A DNA stretch of 64,000 nt from SUG1106 sp051883095 (lineage in GTDB: Bacteria; Bacillota; Clostridia; Peptostreptococcales; Anaerovoracaceae), in the NCBI GenBank assembly GCA_051883095.1, contig JBJETB010000004.1:1-64000 (forward strand), read 5' to 3'. This document shows, piece after piece, positions 1 to 7,912 of this stretch. The notes below the pieces were generated by a model, which saw nothing but the letters and a program-made list of their open reading frames with translations, was not told the DNA's origin and searched no databases. Numbering within the stretch: position 1 is the first letter of the stretch; every line of letters begins with the position of its first letter. Position numbers and translations under genes: made by a program.

Positions 1-266
1 GGCAGTTCGTGTGCATGCGCGAAACCGTAGGCGGACAGTACAATGCCCAGAATGTCTACAATATGACACCTACCCAGGAGCACTATGACATCGTGGACTG
101 GGCGCTGGACGGAGGCAGGCTTCAGGGGGTAGACCAGTCCCTGTTCTTCTTCAATCCCTACAGCGATACCTGCCCGACATACTTTCCCACAAGGGTCGGA
201 GTAATACATAACCGGGTAGGCGATCATTGTTTTTATATCCCCACTGAACTTTACAAGGATACATAA
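1..266 (+). CDS. CwlJ/SleB-type spore cortex hydrolase, C-terminal part
   Basis: The frame is open from the first base of the window, so the N-terminus lies outside. The visible part resembles the end of CwlJ/SleB cell wall hydrolases: a short alpha-helical stretch, then SLFFFNPYSDTCP, then the family-typical VGDHCFY near the C-terminus. These enzymes degrade spore cortex peptidoglycan at germination. The stop is followed at once by the ribosome binding site of a gerQ-like gene; in Bacillus CwlJ depends on GerQ for its place in the coat, so the pairing supports a CwlJ rather than SleB role. The GTG at position 9 is probably internal, not the real start. Confidence 0.75.
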   Translation, partial: QFVCMRETVGGQYNAQNVYNMTPTQEHYDIVDWALDGGRLQGVDQSLFFFNPYSDTCPTYFPTRVGVIHNRVGDHCFYIPTELYKDT

Positions 267-278
267 GGAGGTTTTTTT

Positions 279-947
279 ATGGCACCATGCGGTGGAAATG
301 TTGTTACACCAAAGATGATCAGGAAAGGAGAAATACATATTGGCGACAGAATAAAGTTTGAAGAATCGGCAGCAGTTTCTGCTTCAGCAAACGCAGCTTC
401 GGTCCCGGACGCAGCTGAGAGTGCAGTCGAGGTGCAGACAAGAACGGCGCCAGGTATGCAGATGCAGGGAATTCAGGGCTCTCAGGGCACTCAGGGCACC
501 TTTACAGACGACAACGGTGTTACACGGAGGCAGACACAGGCACCACAGATGCAGCAGCAGCCTGAATCTCCCCTTAGCTTCAGCGGCATGACAGACTATG
601 TAAACTCCCTGGCCGCAGCAGGCAGCCAGAGTCCCAGCTTCAATGTGCCGAGCCATCCGATGGTACCTCCTGAATACGAGCAGACCATCGACTATGACTC
701 AATCCAGTACATGAACGGCTTTCTCCGTACCCAGATAGGCCGTTATGTGAGAGTTGAGCAGCTTATCGGCTCAGGCAATACGGAAGAACGGTTCGGCTTC
801 CTTGTAGGCGTGGGAAACAACTATCTGCTGCTTCAGGACATATCCAACGGAAACATACTTGTAGTGGACTTCTACAGCGTCAAGTTCGTGTACATCTATT
901 TCGGAGAACCGGTATTTCCTAACATTCCTTTAGGGCCTGCCGTTTGA
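279..947 (+). CDS. gerQ: GerQ-like spore coat protein
   Basis: Protein of 222 residues. The N-terminal two thirds are low complexity, rich in Gln, Ala, Ser and Met. The C-terminal ~80 residues are ordered (GRYVRVEQLIGSGNTEERFG..., ...NYLLLQDISNGNILVVDFYSVKFVYIY) and resemble the GerQ domain of the coat protein that is cross-linked into the coat and required for CwlJ function. The ATG is preceded by AAGGAGG overlapping the stop region of the cwlJ-like gene, 12 bases upstream, so the two are translated from one message. The Gln-rich segment would offer transglutaminase targets; that is an inference. Confidence 0.75.
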   Translation: MAPCGGNVVTPKMIRKGEIHIGDRIKFEESAAVSASANAASVPDAAESAVEVQTRTAPGMQMQGIQGSQGTQGTFTDDNGVTRRQTQAPQMQQQPESPLSFSGMTDYVNSLAAAGSQSPSFNVPSHPMVPPEYEQTIDYDSIQYMNGFLRTQIGRYVRVEQLIGSGNTEERFGFLVGVGNNYLLLQDISNGNILVVDFYSVKFVYIYFGEPVFPNIPLGPAV

Positions 948-963
948 AGTTAGCAAAGTAAGC

Positions 964-990
964 AAATCCCCGTGTGAAGCGCGGGGATTT
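964..990. terminator. Bidirectional rho-independent terminator
   Basis: A perfect 9-bp stem, AAATCCCCG paired with CGGGGATTT, with a 9-nt loop sits between the convergent gerQ-like and DMT transporter genes. A T-rich stretch follows on the plus strand, and the AAAT/ATTT ends allow use in both directions. Confidence 0.8.
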
Positions 991-992
991 CA

Positions 993-1934
993 TTATTCTC
1001 TATAGTTCACAATTACAATACCGACGCATACCAGAATTAAAGCCAGTACATTATTCAGAGTGAAGAAAGACTCATTCAGGAATATGGCAGAAAAAATGGA
1101 TCCGAATACAGGTATGGTGAATCCGAATATGGCCACCTTTCCAACCGGATTGTGTTTTATCAGATTTGCCCATAATGTGAATGCTGCCGTTGAAATCAGC
1201 ACCAGATACCCGAACAATGCAATTGATTTCAGATTAAACCCTTCCAGATGTCCACCGAGCCCAAATCCGATAATAATCATAACTACACCGCCGAATATGA
1301 ACTGATAAGCCGTAATCGCGTTGGGAGTCTCTCTTGATGCCAGAATTTTCTGGGTAACAGACGATATACCATAAGCGATGGAAGAGAGAAGAACGAGGCA
1401 TTCACCGTTAAGTGCAAACCCGCCGGACAATCCTCCGTTTTCAAAATTTACGGCTATTACACCTGCAAATCCTATTATACAGCCCATTATTTTGCGTATG
1501 GATATCTTTTCATTTTTCATCATAAAATGAGCTGCAATGATTGCAAAAAATCCACCTGATCCATCTATTACAGACCCCTTCACGCCTGTGGTATTGGCAA
1601 GTCCTATATAAAAGCACACATACTGTACCGTTGTCTGCAGAAGACCCTGTGCGAATACGAAGGGTACTGATGCTTTTTTTATCGTTACAAATCTTCCTTC
1701 AATCACACTCACAATGATTAAAGTGATTATTCCGGCTGCAGTAAATCTGTATCCTGCAAAGAGTATGCGGCTTCCAACCGAATCAATGCAGAACATTTCA
1801 TAACCGATTTTTACACCCGGAAAGGCACTTCCCCACAAAGCGCATGAAATCAGAGCGAACAGTATAAGTGCCCAGGTCCGGGAGAAGACAGATTTTTTTT
1901 CATTAATTATTTCTTCTTTTTTTGTTTGAGCCAT
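993..1934 (-). CDS. EamA/DMT-family transporter
   Basis: Integral membrane protein of 313 residues with about ten hydrophobic segments in two repeated halves, the arrangement of the drug/metabolite transporter (EamA) family. Recognisable family pieces are the ALWGSAFPGVKIGY helix near the N-terminus and the closing ILNESFFTLNNVLALILVCVGIVIVN region. The frame opens further upstream, but the ATG at 1934 has AAGGAGA six bases before it, so I chose it. Substrate cannot be predicted; family members export amino acids and other small metabolites. It stands alone as a transcription unit. Confidence 0.85.
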   Translation of the reverse strand: MAQTKKEEIINEKKSVFSRTWALILFALISCALWGSAFPGVKIGYEMFCIDSVGSRILFAGYRFTAAGIITLIIVSVIEGRFVTIKKASVPFVFAQGLLQTTVQYVCFYIGLANTTGVKGSVIDGSGGFFAIIAAHFMMKNEKISIRKIMGCIIGFAGVIAVNFENGGLSGGFALNGECLVLLSSIAYGISSVTQKILASRETPNAITAYQFIFGGVVMIIIGFGLGGHLEGFNLKSIALFGYLVLISTAAFTLWANLIKHNPVGKVAIFGFTIPVFGSIFSAIFLNESFFTLNNVLALILVCVGIVIVNYRE

Positions 1935-1981
1935 TTCCACTCTCCTTATTTCATTCAGATAACGACTGAAACGACTAGTAT

Positions 1982-2010
1982 ATGATATAATATCTGTCTC
2001 ATGAAAGCAA
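1982..2010 (-). promoter_or_regulatory. Possible sigma-A promoter for the DMT transporter
   Basis: On the minus strand TTGCTT and TATCAT are separated by 17 bp, about 50 bp upstream of the chosen ATG. The hexamers match only partly. The rest of the 1935-2219 gap shows no gene. Confidence 0.35.
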
Positions 2011-2219
2011 CATTTTTTAGCGATGATTACATATGCGCCGACAGGCCCGTCTACTTCTTTAAAAAATTTGACAGGCAGGCTAAATAATCCGTATGCGGAC
2101 GGAAACACCCCAGATGCTGAACATGCATTTTATACATTTTTGTCTCACGAGAGCATTAATTTCAGCCTTTGCGGGTTTCGTGTGACATTTTTGCATAAAA
2201 AGCTCGTTTCAGCTGCAGT

Positions 2220-4553
2220 TTATCTGAACACCTCCAGTACCTTCTCAGCTGTTTCCTCCGGAGTAAGTCCGTTCATGTCCACCTCGGCATCGCACCAGCT
2301 TCTGTAGAGAGGCAGACGCACCTGATAAAGTCTTTCCAGCGGCTGGCTCTGGCTGAGAGGCCGGCCATCTGTCGGCAGCAGCGATAAATCCCGGTTCAGG
2401 AAAACGATGAAGCTGTTCTCTGCCAGAGAATAGTAGTTTTCCTCGCGGGTTATGATGCCGCCTCCTGCTGAAATGATAACCCCTGTTTTCTGTGACAGTT
2501 CTGCTGCAGCAGCGCTTTCAAGGTCGCGGAAATACTCTTCTCCCTCATCGGCGAAGATTTCCGGAATGGGCCGTCCGTCCCTGGCTATAATCATTTCGTC
2601 AGTATCAAAAAGCTCACGTCCCAGCATGTCCGCCAGAATAGTGCCCACAGTGGTTTTGCCCGTTCCCGGCATGCCGATAAGCAGAATATTCTGTTTTTCA
2701 CTTCTCATTGCACTGGCAATTTTTTCGGTGATTTCATCTCGTGCTTCGATTACTTCGTCCGTAAAGAGCATGTAGGAATACACCGCCTGTGATACAAGCA
2801 TCTGAAGACCGGAAATAGGCTCCATCAGCGACTTCCCGGCCTGACACAGCAGGTTGGTTCTCAGCGGATTGTATATAAGGTCGACCACCCATTTTAGCTT
2901 GGTAAAGGTACCCGGATATACCAGCGATTTGCCTGTGTCAGGATACATTCCCACCGGGGTGGTGTTTATAAGAATATCTGCATCTTTATGTTCCGGCAGG
3001 TCTGAGAAGGTCACATCTCCCCTGCGGCTCATTACCACAATCTGGCCGGCACCCATATCCTTAAGCACAGCACACACAGCCTTGGAAGCTCCTCCTGCCC
3101 CCAGAACCAGGCACTTGGCTCCCTCTACCTTGACTCCGTTCACATCCAGAGTATGCATGAATCCGTAATAGTCGGTGTTATATCCTATAAGTCTGCCGTT
3201 TCTTCTTACAATAGTGTTTACGGCTCCGACGGCTGCCGCCTCGTCAGAAAACTCGTCCAGGAAAGGTATGACGCTTTCCTTGTAAGGCACAGTGACGTTA
3301 AGGCCTTCCCAGTCGTCTCCTTTGATAAAGGCTTCCAGCTCATCAGGGGTTTTTTCGAACAGAACATAGTCATAGGTTCTGCCTGCGGCTTCGCCTATCT
3401 GGCGGTGTATCTGGGGACTGAAGCTGTGGCCCAGTTTTTTGCCCAGCAGGCCGAATGGTCTTCCCGAATGAACGTCAGGCTTATGGGCGGCCTCATCTTT
3501 ATCTTCAGACTGGATCTGCTGCGCATTTTTCTCCTCTGACAGCAAAGCATCCAGCACCGCAACTGCTGCTGCCGCTTCTACACAGGCTGACGTCTGATAC
3601 ACTGTGCATGCCGATTTCTTTCCTTTTATCGTTATGTATTCCGGCTTCATGGTCTCAAGATTGACGCTCACCTGCTCCTTGCCTATGGAAGGTGAAGGGC
3701 TCACAGCTGCTCTGAATACCACAGGCATACCTGTAGCCACACCGCCGAGAATGCCTCCGTGGTTGTTTGAAGCAGTCCTTACATTGCCGTCTTCGTCTAC
3801 AATGTAATGGTCGTTGTTTTCCGATCCGGAAAGGGAAGTTCCGGCGAATCCGCTGCCGAATTCCACTCCGCATACACCGGGTATGCCGAATACAGCCTGG
3901 GCAATATGCCCTCTCAGGCCGTCAAAATAACTGTCGCCGCAGGAGCCGGCCTCCAGTCCCATTACAGCGCACTCCACGACTCCTCCTACCGAGTCCTCCT
4001 CCACTATGGTGGTGTCAATTATATCATCAAAGGTCAGGGGATTCCTGCTTCCGCTGATTTCCGAAATATCTGAAAGCACCTCTACGCCCCGCTTGGCCAG
4101 AATCTGTTTCGCCAGGCCTCCTGCTATGCAAAGTCCCACAGAAAGCTTTTCGGAAAACCTTCCGCCTCCCGTAATATCCGCATCGGTTCCGTCCTTCATA
4201 AGAGCAGCGAAGTCACCATGCCCCGGTCTCGGCACGCGTCTGTACTCCTCCCACTCAGCCTCGTCCAGAGGCGGGTTTTCCACTGCAGCCTCAACGGTGC
4301 TTCCTGTTACTATTCCCAGTTCGCTTCCGAAGCTGACCACACCTGTTTTCCAGATTATCTCACGTTCCTCTTCTGCTGCATCATCACTGCCGTAGCATCC
4401 TGTCCTGTCATCCCACCTTCTTATCAGGTCGGAAAGCTGTCCGTAGTCGATAACGGTTCCTTCTGGAACTCCTTCGATTTTTACGGTCATTTCTTTAAGG
4501 GCCGGAGTGCCGTCCAGCGTTACTCTGAATTTTTTTCCGAATGTGCTTGCCAT
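2220..4553 (-). CDS. Fused chorismate synthase-like / shikimate dehydrogenase / shikimate kinase
   Basis: One frame of 777 residues carries three shikimate-pathway modules. Residues ~1-345 are chorismate-synthase-like (RPGHGDF near 110, TGGGR near 130, SNNHGGILGG near 265). Residues ~367-600 are AroE-like, with the catalytic lysine in NVTVPYKE and aspartate in GYNTDYYG, plus a GAGGASKA nucleotide loop. Residues ~620-777 are shikimate kinase with Walker A GMPGTGKT, the DTDE acidic pair, the substrate arginine in EEYFRDLE, GGG and DGRPL. AroE and AroK look intact. The first module lacks the GESHG histidine motif, has GGGRFSEK in place of GGGRSSARE, and lacks the HDPC aspartate, so its activity is uncertain. 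ATG 4553 is chosen over the in-frame TTG just before it because GGAGG lies 6 bases upstream. Confidence 0.85.
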   Translation of the reverse strand: MASTFGKKFRVTLDGTPALKEMTVKIEGVPEGTVIDYGQLSDLIRRWDDRTGCYGSDDAAEEEREIIWKTGVVSFGSELGIVTGSTVEAAVENPPLDEAEWEEYRRVPRPGHGDFAALMKDGTDADITGGGRFSEKLSVGLCIAGGLAKQILAKRGVEVLSDISEISGSRNPLTFDDIIDTTIVEEDSVGGVVECAVMGLEAGSCGDSYFDGLRGHIAQAVFGIPGVCGVEFGSGFAGTSLSGSENNDHYIVDEDGNVRTASNNHGGILGGVATGMPVVFRAAVSPSPSIGKEQVSVNLETMKPEYITIKGKKSACTVYQTSACVEAAAAVAVLDALLSEEKNAQQIQSEDKDEAAHKPDVHSGRPFGLLGKKLGHSFSPQIHRQIGEAAGRTYDYVLFEKTPDELEAFIKGDDWEGLNVTVPYKESVIPFLDEFSDEAAAVGAVNTIVRRNGRLIGYNTDYYGFMHTLDVNGVKVEGAKCLVLGAGGASKAVCAVLKDMGAGQIVVMSRRGDVTFSDLPEHKDADILINTTPVGMYPDTGKSLVYPGTFTKLKWVVDLIYNPLRTNLLCQAGKSLMEPISGLQMLVSQAVYSYMLFTDEVIEARDEITEKIASAMRSEKQNILLIGMPGTGKTTVGTILADMLGRELFDTDEMIIARDGRPIPEIFADEGEEYFRDLESAAAAELSQKTGVIISAGGGIITREENYYSLAENSFIVFLNRDLSLLPTDGRPLSQSQPLERLYQVRLPLYRSWCDAEVDMNGLTPEETAEKVLEVFR

Positions 4554-4610
4554 CAATAACCTCCATTATATTATATATCCAGCCAATGAATTCAATGATA
4601 AAAGGGCGGC

Positions 4611-5324
4611 CTACGCCAGCCCTTCATCCTCAAGCATCCGGTAACCTACACCAAGCTCGGTGAAGATATATTTCGGTTCTCCCGGATTTGCCTCTATTTT
4701 ACGCCTTATATTGGCCATATTTACTCTTAAGATCCTGTTGTTGTCATCTGCATAAGGGCCCCACACCTGATCAATAAGTGTGTCGTAGGTCATCACCTTG
4801 CCTGAGTTCTTAGCCAGAAGTGACACTATCTTGTATTCCACTCTGGTCAGGTGAATCTCGCTGCCGTCCAGGATAACACGGCGTTTTTCAAAATCAATAA
4901 CGAGTCCTCCTGCCGAATACGGACGGTTTGAGTTTACACCATCACTGACAATTTTGTTATTATGCCTTATAGCCGTACGGATTCTGGCCAGGAGCTCGTT
5001 GGTGCCGAAAGGCTTGGTTATGTAATCGTCGGCTCCTGCATCGAGTGCTATGACTTTTTCCTTTTCCTGAGTTCTGGCGGAAATCACGATTATAGGCAGG
5101 CTTGACCATTCCCTGGTTTTTTTTATGATTTCCACACCGTCCATGTCCGGAAGGCCAAGGTCAAGAAGCACCAGATCCGGCAGAGACGAGGTTATGAGAG
5201 CCATGCCGTCCTTTCCGTTTGAAGCGGTGGTTACCTTGTAGTCGGAGCTGCTAAGGCTTTTGCTTATAAAATCGCAGATGCTTTTTTCATCCTCGATAAT
5301 TAAAACTGACACTTTCTGATACAT
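4611..5324 (-). CDS. OmpR/KdpE-like response regulator
   Basis: A 237-residue two-domain regulator. The receiver has the acidic pair in IIEDE, the phospho-acceptor aspartate in LVLLDLGLPDMDG and the KPF lysine; the C-terminus is a winged helix (HLTRVEYKIVSLLAKNSGKVMTYDTLIDQVWG). Sequence resembles KdpE most. It follows the sensor kinase gene by 15 bases and is probably co-transcribed. ATG 5324 is preferred because GGAGG is 8 bases upstream; the TTG two codons earlier would be too close. No kdpFABC genes are in the window, so a potassium role is unproven. Confidence 0.85.
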   Translation of the reverse strand: MYQKVSVLIIEDEKSICDFISKSLSSSDYKVTTASNGKDGMALITSSLPDLVLLDLGLPDMDGVEIIKKTREWSSLPIIVISARTQEKEKVIALDAGADDYITKPFGTNELLARIRTAIRHNNKIVSDGVNSNRPYSAGGLVIDFEKRRVILDGSEIHLTRVEYKIVSLLAKNSGKVMTYDTLIDQVWGPYADDNNRILRVNMANIRRKIEANPGEPKYIFTELGVGYRMLEDEGLA

Positions 5325-5339
5325 TTTCAATTCCTCCTT

Positions 5340-6512
5340 CTAATCCTCAGTCTCCTTCGGGAGCGAAAAACAGAATTCAGCCCCCTCCTCTTGATTTTTC
5401 GCAACTATCCTGCCGTTATGAGCCAGAATAATGGTCTTGCAGATAGACAGTCCTATGCCCATTCCCTTGTATCCGTCCACGTTATCTTTTTCACCCTTGA
5501 AGCCTCCTCCGTCAAAGATTGTTTCAAGGCGGCTGTCGTCGATGCCTACACCGAAGTCGCGGATATGGACATAGACATTGGCCTCGTCTTCATCTACGGT
5601 GAGCTCCAGAGGTTTCCTGCTTTCCGAATGGAGCTGGGCGTTCTGAAGGATATTGAGTATTACCTGCTGTATAAGCATGGCATCCATCATTACCATCAGA
5701 GCATCATCGGGCTCCGGATCAGGAACTGTAACGTGAACCTCTGCCTCCGGAAAACGCTTTTTAAACTGAATTACGGCGGCTGCCACAACCTCGTCCACCG
5801 GCTCCAGCGACTTGGATACGCTGGCAGTGTCATTGTCGATACGGGTGACAGAAAGGAGGTTCTCAACCATGTTAAGCAGCCAGTTGGCATCGCCTTTTAT
5901 GCATTCCACCAGTTCTCTTTTTTCATCCTCCGAAAGCCTGTCCTCCATTTCCAGATAAGACGAGCTGTTTCCGATTATACCCGTCAGCGGCGTTCTCAGA
6001 TCGTGTGAAACCGCTCTGAGAAGGTTGGCGCGCATTTTCTCCTTCTGGGCCTCCATGAGAGCCTTATCCTGCTCCGCAATCTCCTTTTCCTGTTCCAGAA
6101 GCCTTCTGGACTGTTCCTTCATGTTGGTGCTCATGGCCGATGTAACGATACCGATTATGAACATTCCCAGGAAGGTCACCTGATAGCCTTCGAGAGTAAA
6201 GTTGAAGTTCTGATATGGATAGGTGAAAAAAAAGTTTACACTTAATACACTGGCGACAGCGAACATCAGGCCGTAAATGTAGCCGTCGGTATATCTGGTG
6301 ATTATGAAAACCCCCAGGGTATACAGCATGGCTATATTCAGCATCGGATCTGAAGCAAGCTCGTTGAAGAAGAAGGAAGCTATCGTTACTATCGTGAAAG
6401 TCCCCAGAGAAATGACGGTGTCCTTTCTGTGGACACGTACCAGTTCGTCACGTGAAGGCATCACAACACGATCTGCAGATTCACTTTTCTTACTATTCAA
6501 GCGCTTCTCCAT
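5340..6512 (-). CDS. KdpD-like membrane sensor histidine kinase
   Basis: A 390-residue kinase with a four-helix DUF4118-type membrane block (residues ~30-130), a short coiled linker rich in Glu/Gln/Lys, a dimerisation domain with the phospho-histidine in AVSHDLRTPLTG, and a HATPase domain (NVLQNA-like N-box, FGVGI, KGMGIGLSICK). It corresponds to the C-terminal half of KdpD and lacks the N-terminal KdpD/USP sensor domains. ATG 6512 is preferred over GTG 6527 on ribosome-site spacing. It is first in the two-gene unit with the response regulator. Confidence 0.85.
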   Translation of the reverse strand: MEKRLNSKKSESADRVVMPSRDELVRVHRKDTVISLGTFTIVTIASFFFNELASDPMLNIAMLYTLGVFIITRYTDGYIYGLMFAVASVLSVNFFFTYPYQNFNFTLEGYQVTFLGMFIIGIVTSAMSTNMKEQSRRLLEQEKEIAEQDKALMEAQKEKMRANLLRAVSHDLRTPLTGIIGNSSSYLEMEDRLSEDEKRELVECIKGDANWLLNMVENLLSVTRIDNDTASVSKSLEPVDEVVAAAVIQFKKRFPEAEVHVTVPDPEPDDALMVMMDAMLIQQVILNILQNAQLHSESRKPLELTVDEDEANVYVHIRDFGVGIDDSRLETIFDGGGFKGEKDNVDGYKGMGIGLSICKTIILAHNGRIVAKNQEEGAEFCFSLPKETED

Positions 6513-6552
6513 TGCATTTTCCTCCACCCATATAATATATCAAAAGTGCGTT

Positions 6553-6580
6553 AATATAGTGCTTATTTTTATGATAACAA
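6553..6580 (-). promoter_or_regulatory. Probable sigma-A promoter of the kinase/regulator pair
   Basis: Minus-strand TTGTTA (6575-6580) and TATATT (6553-6558) are 16 bp apart and lie about 40 bp upstream of the kinase ATG. Confidence 0.5.
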
Positions 6581-6606
6581 AATGACGGATTTTTTCAAGG
6601 GCTTTT

Positions 6607-6635
6607 CACCAAACTGCATCCCTTTTCATAAAATA
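6607..6635 (+). promoter_or_regulatory. Sporulation sigma-type promoter before cotJA
   Basis: CATAAAATA at 6627-6635 fits the sigma-K -10 pattern CATAnnnTA and also resembles sigma-E (CATAcaAT). CACC lies 16 bp upstream, where sigma-K promoters carry an AC motif. The position fits transcription of the coat operon cotJABC. Which mother-cell sigma factor uses it cannot be decided from sequence. Confidence 0.5.
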
Positions 6636-6664
6636 AAATATACTGATATGGAAGGAGCAATGTT

Positions 6665-7063
6665 TTGATTAGAGATCCTTATATAGGCATGCCCCTGACT
6701 ATGGGAGGCATGCAGATTCCGTGTGAATCATGCAGAACTGACAGACCCATGCGCCAGCAGCGTATGGACACAGAAAGACCAATGAACCGTATGCCGGACT
6801 CCGCTATGGGAGCAGGGGCTGCAATAGGCTGCGGACCTTTAGGCGACTCACCGCAGCTCGACTGGCAGGGGGGAAGTGCGGGTAACTCTATTGGTTTTGA
6901 CTCCATGTATCTGGGAAGTCTGCCTCTTGCCAGCGCCTACGTGCCGTTCCAGCAGTGGAAAACCACTTATTCACTTGATGCCGGCCTTGAGAGGGGAACC
7001 ATTTTCCCTGAGCTCGATCTGCCTTTTGAAGGCTATATGAGAAAAGGAGGTGCTGCAAGATGA
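6665..7063 (+). CDS. cotJA: Spore coat protein CotJA
   Basis: A 132-residue protein whose last ~55 residues carry the CotJA signature: PLASAYVPFQQW, then LERGTIFPELDLPF. The first ~75 residues are rich in Met, Pro, Gly and Arg and are longer than in the Bacillus protein. The start is a TTG, with AAGGAG seven bases upstream; the nearby ATG at 6660 hits a stop after one codon. The stop overlaps the cotJB start by four bases (ATGA), so the two are translationally coupled. Confidence 0.85.
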   Translation: MIRDPYIGMPLTMGGMQIPCESCRTDRPMRQQRMDTERPMNRMPDSAMGAGAAIGCGPLGDSPQLDWQGGSAGNSIGFDSMYLGSLPLASAYVPFQQWKTTYSLDAGLERGTIFPELDLPFEGYMRKGGAAR

Positions 7064-7311
7064 GCAGAGATGAACTTATGAGCAGAATACAGGAGACGGG
7101 TTTTGCTGTCTTCGACACGGTGCTTTTCCTCGATTCTCATCCTGCCTGCCGCGTAGCTCTGGACTTCTACAACGAAAACAAACATTTATACGAAGGTTAT
7201 GTGGCAGAATACGAGAAAAATTTCGGTCCTCTGAACATCGGCGGCGCCAATGCCGGTGCAGACAGCTGGACCTGGATACAGGGCCCTTGGCCTTGGGAAC
7301 TGGAGGCATAG
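7060..7311 (+). CDS. cotJB: Spore coat protein CotJB
   Basis: An 83-residue protein with the CotJB pattern: an acidic/aromatic helical start (FDTVLFLDSHP), an amphipathic middle (VAEYEKNFGPL) and a Trp-rich end (WTWIQGPWPWE). It overlaps cotJA by four bases, and its last codons contain the GGAGG that serves cotJC. CotJB is a structural coat component of unknown biochemical role, always found with CotJA and CotJC. Confidence 0.9.
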   Translation: MSRDELMSRIQETGFAVFDTVLFLDSHPACRVALDFYNENKHLYEGYVAEYEKNFGPLNIGGANAGADSWTWIQGPWPWELEA

Positions 7312-7312
7312 T

Positions 7313-7912
7313 ATGTGGAATTACGAAAAAAGACTGGAATATCCGATTAAAATCAAGAATCCGAATCCTGCACTGGCAAAGTTCATAATAAGTCAGTATG
7401 GAGGTCCTCACGGCGAGCTGGGCGCTTCTCTGCGCTACCTGTCGCAGCGTACTTCCATGCCTTTCAGGGATGTGGCCGGTATATTAACCGATATAGGTAC
7501 TGAAGAACTCGGTCACCTTGAGATGGTCATGACCATCGTTCATCAGCTGACGAGAGATATGACAATTGAACAGATTAAGGAAGCCGGCTTCTCAGAGTAT
7601 TTTGTAGACCATACCGCCGGTGTTTATCCTCAGGCAGCCTCAGGTACCCCTGCTTCAGCTGCAACTCTGGCGGTGACGGGAGATGCCATCGCCGACATCA
7701 GCGAAGATATGGCCGCAGAGCAAAAAGCCCGCCTCACCTACGATAACATTCTGCGTCTGGCTGATGACCCGGACGTCATCGACCCTATCCGCTTCCTCAG
7801 AGAACGTGAAATTGTACATTTCCAGCGTTTCGGAGAAGCGCTGAGACTGGTTCAGGACAGACTGGACAGCAGAAACTTCTATGCCATCAATCCCGAATTC
7901 GATATGAAATAA
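7313..7912 (+). CDS. cotJC: CotJC, manganese-catalase-like coat protein
   Basis: A 199-residue ferritin-like protein of the manganese catalase family. Likely metal ligands sit in GGPHGELGASLRY, GTEELGHLEMV and REREIVHFQRF. ATG 7313 follows GGAGG of cotJB by six bases; a longer frame upstream overlaps cotJB and is rejected. CotJC proteins are placed in the coat and may remove peroxide, though catalase activity is not shown by sequence alone. The 3' end overlaps the convergent flavoprotein gene by 26 bases. Confidence 0.9.
   Translation: MWNYEKRLEYPIKIKNPNPALAKFIISQYGGPHGELGASLRYLSQRTSMPFRDVAGILTDIGTEELGHLEMVMTIVHQLTRDMTIEQIKEAGFSEYFVDHTAGVYPQAASGTPASAATLAVTGDAIADISEDMAAEQKARLTYDNILRLADDPDVIDPIRFLREREIVHFQRFGEALRLVQDRLDSRNFYAINPEFDMK

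Noticed and set aside
4611..6512. Potassium transport locus
   Set aside because: The regulator pair resembles KdpDE but no kdpFABC genes are present and the kinase lacks the KdpD N-terminal domains, so no potassium role was assigned.
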